Assembly (NCBI GenBank): GCA_016841825.1
Contig: JAENYK010000002.1
Coordinates: 248,001-312,000, forward strand
DNA from: Halothermothrix sp.
GTDB lineage: Bacteria; Bacillota; Halanaerobiia; DY22613
Direction of reading: 5' to 3'
Length of the DNA: 64,000 nucleotides
The notes beneath the pieces were generated by a model. The model did no database searches. It had not been told where the DNA came from and saw nothing but the letters and a program-made list of their open reading frames with translations. Below, one piece after another: positions 9,990 through 18,483 of this stretch. Numbering within the stretch: the stretch's first letter is position 1; every line of letters begins with the position of its first letter. Made by a program: the position numbers and the translations under genes.

Positions 9990-10727
9990 TTATAATTGCC
10001 CATTTCTGAGAGTAAAAACAATAATTCTTCTGGTAATATTTTCAGCACGGTTGGCAGGTACTCCCTGTCTAATCATAGTTTCGATTAATTGAGGTCTTTC
10101 TCGGTCGAGCAATAATAGCATCTGGTCTGCTCTGGATTGAATGCTGCCTATTGGTGAGATTCGATCGATATTTCTTAATGTAAATTCGATTATGTCGCTA
10201 ACAATTCTTCTGGCATTTCGACGGGGAATATTGTAAATGTTAGTTAACCCTAAGAAGTTGGGGAATCTCCTTTCAAATAGTCTTAGAAGTCGCTCCGTTT
10301 CTGCATTGATATTACTATCATTATGATCGATAATCTCTAAAGTCGCTCTAATTACGCCTTTAATATATCTTTCCAGGACGTTTTCAGGAACGCCTATAAC
10401 CTTAAGAGCTAGGAGAAGTCTTTGGTTTTCATCAACAAAACTGCGATAGAGAATATTTACTTTTCTGTTGAGATCTCCGGGTACATTTGGAGCATTGGTA
10501 ATAGTAAATTCGATGATTCTTCTTGTCAAAACCTGGATGATTGCAGGAGGAATGTTGTAACGCTCTAAAAGTTGCAATAAATGGGGATATCGATTTATGA
10601 TTATTGAGTAGATTTGATCTATATTTTGACGACTCTGATTCAGATTATTGGATATCTGGTTTTGATAGAACCACCCTAAATAATAATTTGCCCATTGTAA
10701 GTAAAGGTTAGACTGTGGGTAATCCAT
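9990..10727 (-). CDS. Uncharacterised protein with four ~54-residue repeats
   Basis: I do not recognise this 245-residue protein. It has no signal peptide or membrane segment. After a Tyr/Asn/Gln-rich N-terminus (1-40) it consists of four diverged repeats whose IP/VP dipeptides fall at residues 59-60, 113-114, 167-168 and 223-224, a period of 54-56. The unit reads roughly D/E-R-x-P-x-L-L, a polar stretch, G/N-[IV]-P, then R-x-I-I-E-F-T-L-R-N: compare RRIIEFTITN, IVSDIIEFTLRN and RRIIVFTLRN. The repeats look helical. AAGGAGGTG precedes the ATG on the minus strand. It is transcribed alone, convergent with larA. Structural or scaffold roles are possible but unproven. Confidence 0.8.
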   Translation of the reverse strand: MDYPQSNLYLQWANYYLGWFYQNQISNNLNQSRQNIDQIYSIIINRYPHLLQLLERYNIPPAIIQVLTRRIIEFTITNAPNVPGDLNRKVNILYRSFVDENQRLLLALKVIGVPENVLERYIKGVIRATLEIIDHNDSNINAETERLLRLFERRFPNFLGLTNIYNIPRRNARRIVSDIIEFTLRNIDRISPIGSIQSRADQMLLLLDRERPQLIETMIRQGVPANRAENITRRIIVFTLRNGQL

Positions 10728-10891
10728 TAATTACACCTCCTTAATTTTATACTTTATTATACTTAAATTTGATGGAATGGTTACTTTTTTTCTTTTCTGA
10801 ATTGATTATTATTGAAATGGCGGAGTAATTGGCAGAGTAAATGGGTAATCTATTGTCTATGCTCTGACTATTGAACTATATAAACTGAGAT

Positions 10892-10926
10892 AAAAAGCTA
10901 CAGGTGGAAATCTGTGGTTTTTTATT
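10892..10926 (+). terminator. Orphan terminator-like hairpin upstream of the GNAT gene
   Basis: AAAAAGCTACAG (10892-10903) pairs with CTGTGGTTTTTT (10912-10923) with two wobbles and a T-run. No gene on the plus strand leads into it, so it may end a short leader RNA or small RNA starting after 10740. Confidence 0.55.
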
Positions 10927-10995
10927 GTTCCTTTTAGGAAGGGAAATAGATTATTTTTGTAGAAAACAAACATTAAGAAATGGAGGTGTTAATTC

Positions 10996-11796
10996 ATGAA
11001 TACAATAAAAAAAGTGGCTTCTTTCGAAGAGATAAAAAATTTACGGGGACAATACATTTTTTCTTTATCAGGACCACTGGAGCCGTTGATTGAAGAATGG
11101 ATTGATTATGATGCCAATTTTTACGTTTTGGAGAAAGATAATCAGCAAGTGGCTTACTTCTGCGTGAATTCAGGGCAGAGATTGTTACAGTTTTATGTTA
11201 TCGATTCAGATGTTAGTCAGATTCAAGATATTTTTTCTTATCTGCTATCGGAGGAATTTTTTAATCAGGCCTGGATTACCACTCGTGATAATTTAGCTGT
11301 TTCGGTGGCGATGGAGTTTCAGAGAAAGGTGACAGTTACTGATTATCTATTTCAGGATTCAGAGAAAGACCTAAGATACTTTGGTTGGGTATTGACTAAT
11401 TTTACCGATACCAATTTTCGGATCGCTGCCAGAGAAGATATACCTGTTATACATAAAGTTACTAAAGGTTTTCATGATTTCTTACATTACAATCTGGAAG
11501 GCAGTATAGCAGATAAGGAGATTTTCGTCTTATACAAAAATAGCATACTGTTAGGTACCGGAGTTATCGCCAGTAAGAATTGCCATCCTCCATATACTGA
11601 TGTGGGTATGTATGTTAATGAGGATTACCGCCGCCAGAATGTGGGGACATATATTCTGGTTAAACTAAAAGAATACTGTTACAATAATGGTTTTGTCCCA
11701 ATCTGCAGCTGCCATCGGGCTAATCTGGCCTCCAAAAAGACTCTGGAAAAAGCAGGTTTTGTCAGTAAAGATAGAGCTTTATTAGTTGATTTTTGA
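10996..11796 (+). CDS. GNAT-family N-acetyltransferase
   Basis: This 266-residue cytoplasmic protein has a typical acetyl-CoA-binding GNAT fold in its C-terminal half (about 140-262): FRIAAREDIPVI, the beta4 stretch YTDVGMYVNEDYR, then RRQNVGTYILVKLKEY, which fills the role of the Q/R-x-x-G-x-G/A pyrophosphate loop, and ANLASKKTLEKAGFV at the end. The N-terminal half is a diverged second GNAT-like domain, as in two-domain members of the family. AATGGAGGTG lies 7 bases before the ATG. The substrate is not predictable. It is immediately followed by the structured RNA at 11808 and may be co-transcribed with it. Confidence 0.85.
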   Translation: MNTIKKVASFEEIKNLRGQYIFSLSGPLEPLIEEWIDYDANFYVLEKDNQQVAYFCVNSGQRLLQFYVIDSDVSQIQDIFSYLLSEEFFNQAWITTRDNLAVSVAMEFQRKVTVTDYLFQDSEKDLRYFGWVLTNFTDTNFRIAAREDIPVIHKVTKGFHDFLHYNLEGSIADKEIFVLYKNSILLGTGVIASKNCHPPYTDVGMYVNEDYRRQNVGTYILVKLKEYCYNNGFVPICSCHRANLASKKTLEKAGFVSKDRALLVDF

Positions 11797-11807
11797 GGTA
11801 GAAATAT

Positions 11808-11957
11808 TTAACGACATTTCAGAAGGGTAGTCCCCAGTCTCTATAGTTGGGATAAATAACAAAATAGTGTTTACTTCAGTGGAGGGACAAATACCTTTCT
11901 GAAGTCGTTAAATTTATAAAGTATTAACAGCTTGCTGTTAATGCGACTTTGATGAGG
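11808..11957 (+). ncRNA. Unidentified structured RNA, copy 1
   Basis: About 150 nt here match 41422-41574 at roughly 80 percent identity outside any coding frame. The 5' strand AACGAC-AT-TTCAGAAGGG pairs with CCTTTCTGAA-GTCGTT near 11893-11910. Inside is a small helix TCCC.../...GGGA and the conserved single-stranded stretch TTTACTTCAGTGGAGG. A 3' hairpin ATTAACAG-CTTG-CTGTTAAT is followed by GCGACTTT. Differences between the copies fall in loops or keep pairing, including two double compensatory changes in the inner helix. ACTTCAG and the 5' strand compete for the same CTGAAGT, which suggests alternative folds. It matches no RNA class I can name with confidence. A terminator follows at 11958. 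Confidence 0.75.
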
Positions 11958-11986
11958 GATTCTTCGGGTGAGGAATCACTTTTTTA
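11958..11986 (+). terminator. Terminator of structured RNA copy 1
   Basis: GATTCTTC (11958-11965) pairs with GAGGAATC (11970-11977) over GGGT, then CACTTTTTT. Copy 2 lacks this element. Confidence 0.7.
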
Positions 11987-12068
11987 TTATTTATTCGTTA
12001 AATGACGATAAAAAATCTTTGCAACCACAGGTTGAAGCAAGGTTAAAGTTAAATGGAAGTTTTTGTAG

Positions 12069-12095
12069 CCAGGAGTCTATCCTGGTTCTTTTTTT
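12069..12095 (+). terminator. Intrinsic terminator upstream of the ABC exporter pair
   Basis: CCAGGA (12069-12074) pairs with TCCTGG (12080-12085) over GTCTA and is followed by TTCTTTTTTT. It may end a second small transcript from 11990 onwards or back up the terminator at 11958. Confidence 0.7.
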
Positions 12096-12192
12096 ACAAT
12101 AATTTATTATGTTACTTAAGATAGGGGATTAATTATTTTTGTTAGTATATTAATAATTTTGATTGTTATTTTAATAAATTGGAAATTTATCA

Positions 12193-12221
12193 TTGACATA
12201 GTGCTTGGAGGATAGTATAAT
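12193..12221 (+). promoter_or_regulatory. Perfect-consensus sigma-A promoter of the ABC exporter pair
   Basis: TTGACA (12193-12198), exactly 17 nt, TATAAT (12216-12221). The predicted leader is about 100 nt and AT-rich. Confidence 0.85.
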
Positions 12222-12328
12222 ACAATTAATAAATTTAATTGAAAAGTTAATAATATTAAGGGATATGTTGTTATTATTAAATTTAGCATTGGGTTATATA
12301 AATATTAATCTTAAAGGAGGATTATTTG

Positions 12329-14089
12329 ATGAAGAATAAGGGAACAATGCAGGGAAATTTTAAGAGATTAGTAAAGATTATTCCCAATAAAGGGCTATTA
12401 ATTGTAGCTATTATATTAATAGTCTGGCAATCTATCTCTAAAATTATATTTTCACATTTTTTACGAGAATTTATAGACACTGCACTGGCTAGAGATATAA
12501 AAGGTTTCATGAGTGTGGTCTATTTGATGAGTGGAGTAATGATAGTAGAGATTATTACAGTCTATGTTAGACGAAAGGCTTCAGGAAAGTATTCTGAGAA
12601 GGGTGTTGCTATATTGAGAACGATGACTGCAAAAAGGTTAGCACAGCTACCTGTTGCTGAATTGGAAGCAAAGCATTCGGGAGATTATATTTCGCGGATG
12701 ACTAATGATATAAATCGGGTAAGGGAATTTATTGTTACGACCATTTTTTATCTAATTTATTATCCATTGACTTCGATAGGTGCTCTACTCTATTTAAGTA
12801 TACTCAACTGGAAGTTGACTCTGGTAACTAGCTGTGTGACACCATTAATTCTGCTTACCGCATCATTATTGAGTAAGCCTATTACTAAATATATGAAACA
12901 ACGACAAGAACAGTTGGGGATTGTAAATAGTTTAGCTCAGGATTCAATCTCAGGTATTGAGGTAGCCAGATCTTTTGGGTTACATAAGTGTCTGGAAGAG
13001 AAGTATTCTGATGCTGTAGCACTATCGGTTAAAAGTGCAAAAGCAGTGGCAAAGCGAAATGGGATTATGCGAGGTTTTTCTGAAGTATTGAATTTTGTAC
13101 CTTTTATAATCTGTTTTGTGATCGGAGGTTATTGGGCTATTAACGGTGAGATGACTCCAGGTAGTCTCCTTGCATTCATTAATTTGTTAAATAATTTGAC
13201 ATTTCCTGTAAGCATGCTGCCAGAGATAATCGGTCGGACAAGGGGAGATATGGTTGCAGCTGAGAGAGTTTTTGAGATTTTAGATCACTCACTAGAACGG
13301 GAAACTGGTGAATCTTTTGAAATTACAGAGGGAGGGCAGGTTATCCAATTTATCGATGTGGATTTTGCCTATGTAGATCAGCTGGTATTAAATAAATTAT
13401 CTTTGGAAATAAACCATGGAGAGATGGTAGCACTGGTTGGTCCCAGTGGCGGAGGTAAGAGTACTATAGTCAAATTAATTCAGGGGTATTATGATAATTA
13501 TCGAGGTCAGATTAATCTTTTTGCTAAGTCTATGCAAGAATGGAATTTATCTGCTGTTAGAGAACATATGGCTCTGGTAGCTCAGGATATTTATCTATTT
13601 CCGGGAACCATCAAAGAGAATATCGGTTATGGTAATCCAGACGCTTCTGAGGATGAGATAATTGCTGCTGCCAAAGCTGCCAACGCTCATCAGTTTATTA
13701 CAGAATTAAATAATGGTTATGAGACCAGAGTAGGAGAGCTTGGGGGTAAGTTATCTGGGGGAGAAAAACAGCGTTTGTCTATTGCCAGGGCTATTTTGAA
13801 GAACGCTCCTCTACTACTTTTGGATGAAGCGACGTCGGCTTTAGATACTGGCTCGGAGATGTTGGTACAGCAGGCTTTAGATAAATTTATGAAAGATAGA
13901 ACAACCGTTGTTATTGCTCACCGTCTATCGACTATTAGAAATGCTGACCGGGTATTGGTGATCGATCAGGGAAAAATTGTGGAAGTAGGTATCCATGAAG
14001 AGTTATTGGAAAAAGGTGGATTATATAGTCAGTTGTATTTGAGGCAACTGGAAAATGAACAAAGAACAGCTAAAAGGGAGGTAGTGTAA
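12329..14089 (+). CDS. ABC exporter half-transporter 1
   Basis: This 586-residue fusion has an N-terminal six-segment exporter membrane domain (about 1-310) and a C-terminal ATPase (about 340-575). Walker A is GPSGGGKST, the Q-loop VAQDIYLFPGTIKENI, the signature LSGGEKQRLS, Walker B LLLLDEATSALD with the catalytic glutamate, and the H-loop IAHRLS. I chose the ATG at 12329, 8 bases after AAAGGAGG, over the in-frame TTG one codon earlier. The next gene starts directly after its stop codon and encodes a similar half-transporter, so a heterodimer exporting lipid, drug or peptide across the cytoplasmic membrane is likely. The substrate is unknown. Confidence 0.93.
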   Translation: MKNKGTMQGNFKRLVKIIPNKGLLIVAIILIVWQSISKIIFSHFLREFIDTALARDIKGFMSVVYLMSGVMIVEIITVYVRRKASGKYSEKGVAILRTMTAKRLAQLPVAELEAKHSGDYISRMTNDINRVREFIVTTIFYLIYYPLTSIGALLYLSILNWKLTLVTSCVTPLILLTASLLSKPITKYMKQRQEQLGIVNSLAQDSISGIEVARSFGLHKCLEEKYSDAVALSVKSAKAVAKRNGIMRGFSEVLNFVPFIICFVIGGYWAINGEMTPGSLLAFINLLNNLTFPVSMLPEIIGRTRGDMVAAERVFEILDHSLERETGESFEITEGGQVIQFIDVDFAYVDQLVLNKLSLEINHGEMVALVGPSGGGKSTIVKLIQGYYDNYRGQINLFAKSMQEWNLSAVREHMALVAQDIYLFPGTIKENIGYGNPDASEDEIIAAAKAANAHQFITELNNGYETRVGELGGKLSGGEKQRLSIARAILKNAPLLLLDEATSALDTGSEMLVQQALDKFMKDRTTVVIAHRLSTIRNADRVLVIDQGKIVEVGIHEELLEKGGLYSQLYLRQLENEQRTAKREVV

Positions 14090-15853
14090 GTGAAGAAAAA
14101 TAGTTTTCTACGCCTATTTGGATTTATGGGTAAAACGCTACCGTTATATATTTTGGGTATCCTTGGATTAAGTGCAGCTGGGTTTATTTTAAATCTTTTC
14201 GCAGGATTAGCTTTACGGGATATGTATGATGCTATAGCTATATCTGACATGTCTATGGTGATCAAATCCACTAGATTATTTGGGGTGGTGGTGGTTTGTG
14301 CAGTAATTTGGATTCCAATTTTTCAATATCTTGTAGACTCAGCGGCAGCAATTACTACTGGTAATATACGCAATCGTGTATTTAAACATGTTCAAAGATT
14401 GCCGATAGGTTATTTTAATCACAAACATAGTGGTGACCTAATCTCCAGGTTGACCAATGACATCAGTGAGACTGAGAAGGCGTATTCTACAACATTTATC
14501 AACCTTTGTTCAAAAATATTAATTGGTGTCGGAACTGCACTAATTATGTTTATCCATGAATGGCGACTGGCAACTTTGTCGATAATTATTGGACTGTGCT
14601 CATTGATAATTAATTCTCTAGGTGCGAGGTGGATTAAAAAACTAAGTGTGGAAGTCCAGAAAAATTTAGGTAATTTGACCGAGAAGTTGTCAGATATTTT
14701 AGTAGGCTTCAAGGTGATCAGGAGTTTTAATCTATCTAGATTCATTTTAGGAAAATATTCGCAGGATAATGACAAAGTTTACGCTTTTTCTTATCGAAGA
14801 GTGGGTATAAGCGCTATTTTGGCTAGCGTAAATACATTTTGTGGGGTATTTAGTTTTGTGGGATTGTTTGGGGTAGGTTGTTATCTGGTACTTCAAAATG
14901 AGATTACTATTGGTGTTATCTTGCTAGTGATACAATTGCAAAATGGGGTACATGAACTCTTTGGAACTTTAACCAGTTTTATTACAGAATTGCAGAGCTC
15001 TTTGGCAGCATCAGAAAGGTTGTTTGAAATATTAGAGGAAGATATTGAACCTGTTACATATCAGATGGAAAAAGGAAGTAAGAGCGATGAAGGGATAATT
15101 GTTTTTGATAATGTTGGATTCTGTTATGCTGAAGGAGAAAAGATCTTTCAGAATTTAAGTTTCACTGTAGATAAAGGAAGAACGGTTGCTCTGGTGGGTT
15201 CCAGTGGTGGTGGAAAAAGCACAATTCTTAAGTTGATTCAGGGTTTTTATCGACCTAATCAGGGTGTGATAGCTATTGGAGGAAAACCATTAAATCAACA
15301 AACATTGGTAGAGATTAGATCACAGACTGCTTATGTGCCCCAGGATGCTTTTCTATTTTCTGGTACCATTGCTGAGAATATTGGATATGGTCGGGAGGAT
15401 GCTACTTTGGAGGAGATAATAGCAGCAGCCAGGATGGCTAATGCCCATGAATTTATTACTGCATTGGAAAAAAGATATGATACTTTAGTTGGTGAACGTG
15501 GTACCCATCTTTCTGGTGGACAGCGTCAGAGAATTGCTATTGCCCGGGCAATACTAAAAGATGCACCAATTTTACTTCTGGATGAAGCTACATCAGCTCT
15601 GGATAATGAATCTGAATATTTGGTTCAGGAAGCTTTGCAGAAACTGATGCACGGAAGGACAACTTTAGTAATCGCTCATCGTCTGTCAACTATTCAGAAT
15701 GCAGATCAAATTTTGGTCATTAAAGATGGAATGATGGTAGAAGTCGGGACACATCTACAGCTTTTACAGATAGCAGATGGAGTTTATCAACAGTTGTATT
15801 ATCAACAATTTGTAGAAAATGATAAAGGTCAACAGATAGCTGCTAACGGTTGA
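14090..15853 (+). CDS. ABC exporter half-transporter 2
   Basis: 587 residues, same architecture as its upstream neighbour: membrane domain (about 1-320) and ATPase (about 345-580) with Walker A GSSGGGKST, PQDAFLFSGTIAENI, signature LSGGQRQRIA, Walker B ILLLDEATSALD and IAHRLS. The GTG start abuts the stop of the first gene and GGGAGG lies within the end of that gene, so translation is coupled. Both ATPase sites look intact. That differs from heterodimeric exporters in which one Walker B glutamate is replaced. The two proteins may form a heterodimer or act independently. A bidirectional terminator follows at 15945. Confidence 0.92.
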   Translation: MKKNSFLRLFGFMGKTLPLYILGILGLSAAGFILNLFAGLALRDMYDAIAISDMSMVIKSTRLFGVVVVCAVIWIPIFQYLVDSAAAITTGNIRNRVFKHVQRLPIGYFNHKHSGDLISRLTNDISETEKAYSTTFINLCSKILIGVGTALIMFIHEWRLATLSIIIGLCSLIINSLGARWIKKLSVEVQKNLGNLTEKLSDILVGFKVIRSFNLSRFILGKYSQDNDKVYAFSYRRVGISAILASVNTFCGVFSFVGLFGVGCYLVLQNEITIGVILLVIQLQNGVHELFGTLTSFITELQSSLAASERLFEILEEDIEPVTYQMEKGSKSDEGIIVFDNVGFCYAEGEKIFQNLSFTVDKGRTVALVGSSGGGKSTILKLIQGFYRPNQGVIAIGGKPLNQQTLVEIRSQTAYVPQDAFLFSGTIAENIGYGREDATLEEIIAAARMANAHEFITALEKRYDTLVGERGTHLSGGQRQRIAIARAILKDAPILLLDEATSALDNESEYLVQEALQKLMHGRTTLVIAHRLSTIQNADQILVIKDGMMVEVGTHLQLLQIADGVYQQLYYQQFVENDKGQQIAANG

Positions 15854-15944
15854 AGATAATTGTTGGTTATTATAATTTGCCTCCATATTCATTTTTTTAA
15901 TGATACTGAACAAGCGGCGAAGTATCTAGTTATCTCAGCCAATT

Positions 15945-15980
15945 TTAAAGAGGAACCTCATTGGAGATTCCTCTTTAATT
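15945..15980. terminator. Bidirectional terminator between convergent genes
   Basis: TTAAAGAGGAA (15945-15955) pairs with TTCCTCTTTAA (15968-15978). It serves the exporter operon and the convergent gene at 15983. Confidence 0.8.
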
Positions 15981-15982
15981 GT

Positions 15983-16444
15983 TTAGCTATTTGTCGAAGA
16001 ACTAAACTTCTTCTTCGCATTAGTACCATTATTATCATTATCAGCACCATTACTCTCCGGGAAAACAGGACCTTCAAGGATTACTGGACCAACCCTGGTT
16101 TGACTGATAGGACGAACAGTGACATTAATTGGGAATAAAGTGCCACCATATTCCAATAAAGTGGTGCCACCCCAAATACTAGTATTAAAGGTTGGTTCGA
16201 GTGTAAATCGGGTAAGTTCTTCCACTTCCCCATTAGTAGGAACCTCAAGGGTAGCGAGATAGTCCGTAAATGGTCCGAAAACATCTGGCTCAGGCAAGTT
16301 TATGCCAACAATAGTTACCCGTTGAAGCGGTGGCTCAAATGCAGTTATCTCAAAGGTAGATACTCCGGCAATAAAAAGATCTTCCGCCGGGCCTACGGGA
16401 ATAAGTGGGTTGATGATAATAAAAGATCCTTGTCGTTTTTCCAT
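15983..16444 (-). CDS. Uncharacterised 153-residue protein
   Basis: I do not recognise this protein. It has no signal peptide or membrane segment. The sequence is rich in beta-branched residues, Pro and Gly, with stretches such as PLQRVTIVGINLPEPD and GGTLFPINVTVRPIS, suggesting a beta-sandwich or fibre-like fold. The last ~20 residues are Asn/Asp/Ser/Lys-rich and probably disordered. GAGGAGG precedes the ATG on the minus strand, which supports real translation and argues against the overlapping plus-strand frame at 15860-16138. It is transcribed alone and converges on the exporter operon. A surface or coat-like structural protein is one possibility, by inference only. Confidence 0.72.
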   Translation of the reverse strand: MEKRQGSFIIINPLIPVGPAEDLFIAGVSTFEITAFEPPLQRVTIVGINLPEPDVFGPFTDYLATLEVPTNGEVEELTRFTLEPTFNTSIWGGTTLLEYGGTLFPINVTVRPISQTRVGPVILEGPVFPESNGADNDNNGTNAKKKFSSSTNS

Positions 16445-16620
16445 TTAACATATCCTCCTCGTTTATTTTATCTTATTGTATGTGGAGAATGAAAAAAGTG
16501 TGTTTGGCAAAGAAAATGAGACTAATATTTAAAAGTTTTAACGAATAATTCTATTATCTTAAGGAGAAATGAGATATAATATCAAATAAGGAGTATTGCA
16601 GAGCTGAAGGGGGTGAAACA

Positions 16621-17565
16621 TTGAGAGATTTAGTATTGAAAGTCACTAATTTGAGTAAATCTTTTGGAGACAGGAAAGTTGTTAATAACATCTGTCTTGA
16701 GATAAACGAAGGAGAGGTTCATGGCTTTCTTGGACCTAATGGTGCCGGAAAGACTACCACTATCAAGATTATTCTTGGTTTACTCCATGCTGACCAGGGA
16801 GAGGTATGGGTTAATGGGTATGATCTAAAGGAAAATTTCAATGATGCTATAAAGCGAGTAGGAGCTATAGTGGAAACTCCTCAGTTCTATGCTTATCTTA
16901 GTGGTTATCAGAATTTAAAATTAATAGCTAATTTACATCCTGATGTGGACGAAGATCGAATTTTGGAAGTTCTTAAATTGGTGAATCTGGAAACAAGAGC
17001 TGTTGATAAAGTAAAAAGTTATTCTCTGGGGATGAAGCAAAGATTGGGTCTAGCCAGAGCCCTATTGAACTACCCAAGATTGGTTATCCTTGATGAACCG
17101 ACTAATGGTCTAGATCCCCAGGGAATTCTGGAGATGAGGCGTTTAATTGATAGTCTAGCAAAAAATATGGGTATAACCTTTTTTATCTCTACGCATTTAT
17201 TGCATGAGGTCGAACAGACCTGTGATCAGGTGGCAATATTAAACAAAGGAGAGATCATAGCAAAAGGCACTGTGAGAGAACTTTTGCATCGGGAAGATGA
17301 AGCGATACAGATTACTACAGTATTAGGTGATCTTAATCGGTTAATAGGTTGTCTTCAAAGTGTGGATTTTATTAAATCTATTGAGATAATTTCTGATGGT
17401 GTTCGGGTAGAACTTCCAAAAGATTGTTCTGTTCAGTTAATCAAATTGTTGGTGGCTAATGATATCGATATAAAATATGTGATTCCTGTTAATACATCTT
17501 TAGAAGAGGTTTTTATTAACTTAATAGAAGGTGGGGAAAAGATTGTACAGGTTACTAAAGAATGA
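16621..17565 (+). CDS. ABC transporter ATP-binding protein (BcrA/NatA type)
   Basis: 314 residues with Walker A GPNGAGKTTT, signature YSLGMKQRLGLARALL, Walker B LVILDEPTNGLDPQG and H-loop STHLLHEVEQ. A C-terminal extension of about 90 residues is typical of bacitracin/lantibiotic and sodium exporters. The start is TTG at 16621, three bases after AAGGGGGTGAAACA, with the first in-frame conserved residues directly following; no better ATG exists. TATAAT at 16575-16580 may be the -10 element. The gene overlaps the permease gene that follows. Together they form an ABC-2-type exporter of unknown substrate; antimicrobial peptide immunity is a common role in this family. Confidence 0.9.
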   Translation: MRDLVLKVTNLSKSFGDRKVVNNICLEINEGEVHGFLGPNGAGKTTTIKIILGLLHADQGEVWVNGYDLKENFNDAIKRVGAIVETPQFYAYLSGYQNLKLIANLHPDVDEDRILEVLKLVNLETRAVDKVKSYSLGMKQRLGLARALLNYPRLVILDEPTNGLDPQGILEMRRLIDSLAKNMGITFFISTHLLHEVEQTCDQVAILNKGEIIAKGTVRELLHREDEAIQITTVLGDLNRLIGCLQSVDFIKSIEIISDGVRVELPKDCSVQLIKLLVANDIDIKYVIPVNTSLEEVFINLIEGGEKIVQVTKE

Positions 17566-18307
17566 ACTGCAGAAAGTCTTTGCACAGAAGAAAATGTATG
17601 TTTTTGGGGCAATAATAGTAGTTTGGGTTGTCTTATTAACTCTAGTTAGTTATATTGGGATAGTAAATCAAGGAGCGGAAGGACAGAGTTTTCCATATGA
17701 CAATTTGGGTCTGATGGCTGATTTTTTATATCCGATATTTGCCATAGTATTGCTTGCTGAATTAATCTCAGAAGAATTATCTACTGGAACATTTAAGCTT
17801 TTTCTGGTTCATCCGGTCAGTCGTAATCAACTTCTTCGAGCTAAATTGCTGGCTATTGCCATTTTAATTTTTGTTCTAATGCTGGTGTCTATAGTTACCA
17901 GTTACATTACGGGGACTGTTACTTTTGGTTGGGGAGAAAGTTTTAAAATAGGAGGGCAAATTATGTCTTCAAGCCAGGGTGTATTTTGGACATTTGGAGC
18001 ATATATAATATCGTTAATGGCGATAATGGCCTTTGTTCTCTTGATTACCCCATTAGCACTGGAATTGGAAGGTAGTGGAGCGGTAGTAGGTGCTTTGATT
18101 GGTATATATTTTGCGATAAGTATTGTCCGAATATTTGCTGCGGAATTAAGACCAGTTATTATCCTTACGTATTTTCGCTTTTACGATGGAATATTTACTG
18201 GCATGGATTGGAAGAGTATCGTATTTGGTAGTGGAATTATGTTCATCTATGGGTTAATTGGTTACTTAGTCTCTGTAAAAATATTGAAAAAGAAAGATTT
18301 TATCTAA
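17543..18307 (+). CDS. ABC-2 type transporter permease
   Basis: This 254-residue membrane protein has about six hydrophobic segments and the family pattern of a short cytoplasmic start (MYRLLKNELQKVFAQKKMYV), the ELSTGTFKLFLVHPVSRNQLLRAKLL loop (cited in part: TGTFKLFLVHPVSR) and three C-terminal segments. I prefer TTG 17543 as start because AAGGTGGGG lies upstream at normal distance. An in-frame GTG at 17531 would add four residues but overlaps that site. It overlaps the ATPase gene by 23 bases, so the two are coupled. It forms the channel of the exporter whose ATPase is encoded just upstream. Confidence 0.85.
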   Translation: MYRLLKNELQKVFAQKKMYVFGAIIVVWVVLLTLVSYIGIVNQGAEGQSFPYDNLGLMADFLYPIFAIVLLAELISEELSTGTFKLFLVHPVSRNQLLRAKLLAIAILIFVLMLVSIVTSYITGTVTFGWGESFKIGGQIMSSSQGVFWTFGAYIISLMAIMAFVLLITPLALELEGSGAVVGALIGIYFAISIVRIFAAELRPVIILTYFRFYDGIFTGMDWKSIVFGSGIMFIYGLIGYLVSVKILKKKDFI

Positions 18308-18483
18308 AAAATATTGTTGATTATCGAAAGTTGTTCATAATTGACCTATTGGTTGTTTATCAAAAAATTTGCCTTTATTTACTCAGACAAAAGTGAAACT
18401 TTGTCACTTATCTAAAAGGGAAAAGAACTTTTTTGGCGAAGAGAATGATTGGAATGGAATAAAAATGTTTAAGGGGGTAGCTT

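Noticed and set aside
11808-11957. 6S RNA, tmRNA, SRP RNA or a T-box for the two-copy RNA
   Set aside because: Closing helix is too short for 6S, no tRNA-like end, no SRP Alu/S-domain motif and no T-box sequence were seen.
15860-16138. Plus-strand frame of 92 codons
   Set aside because: It overlaps the bidirectional terminator and the minus-strand gene at 15983, has no ribosome binding site and odd composition; the minus-strand frame is better supported.
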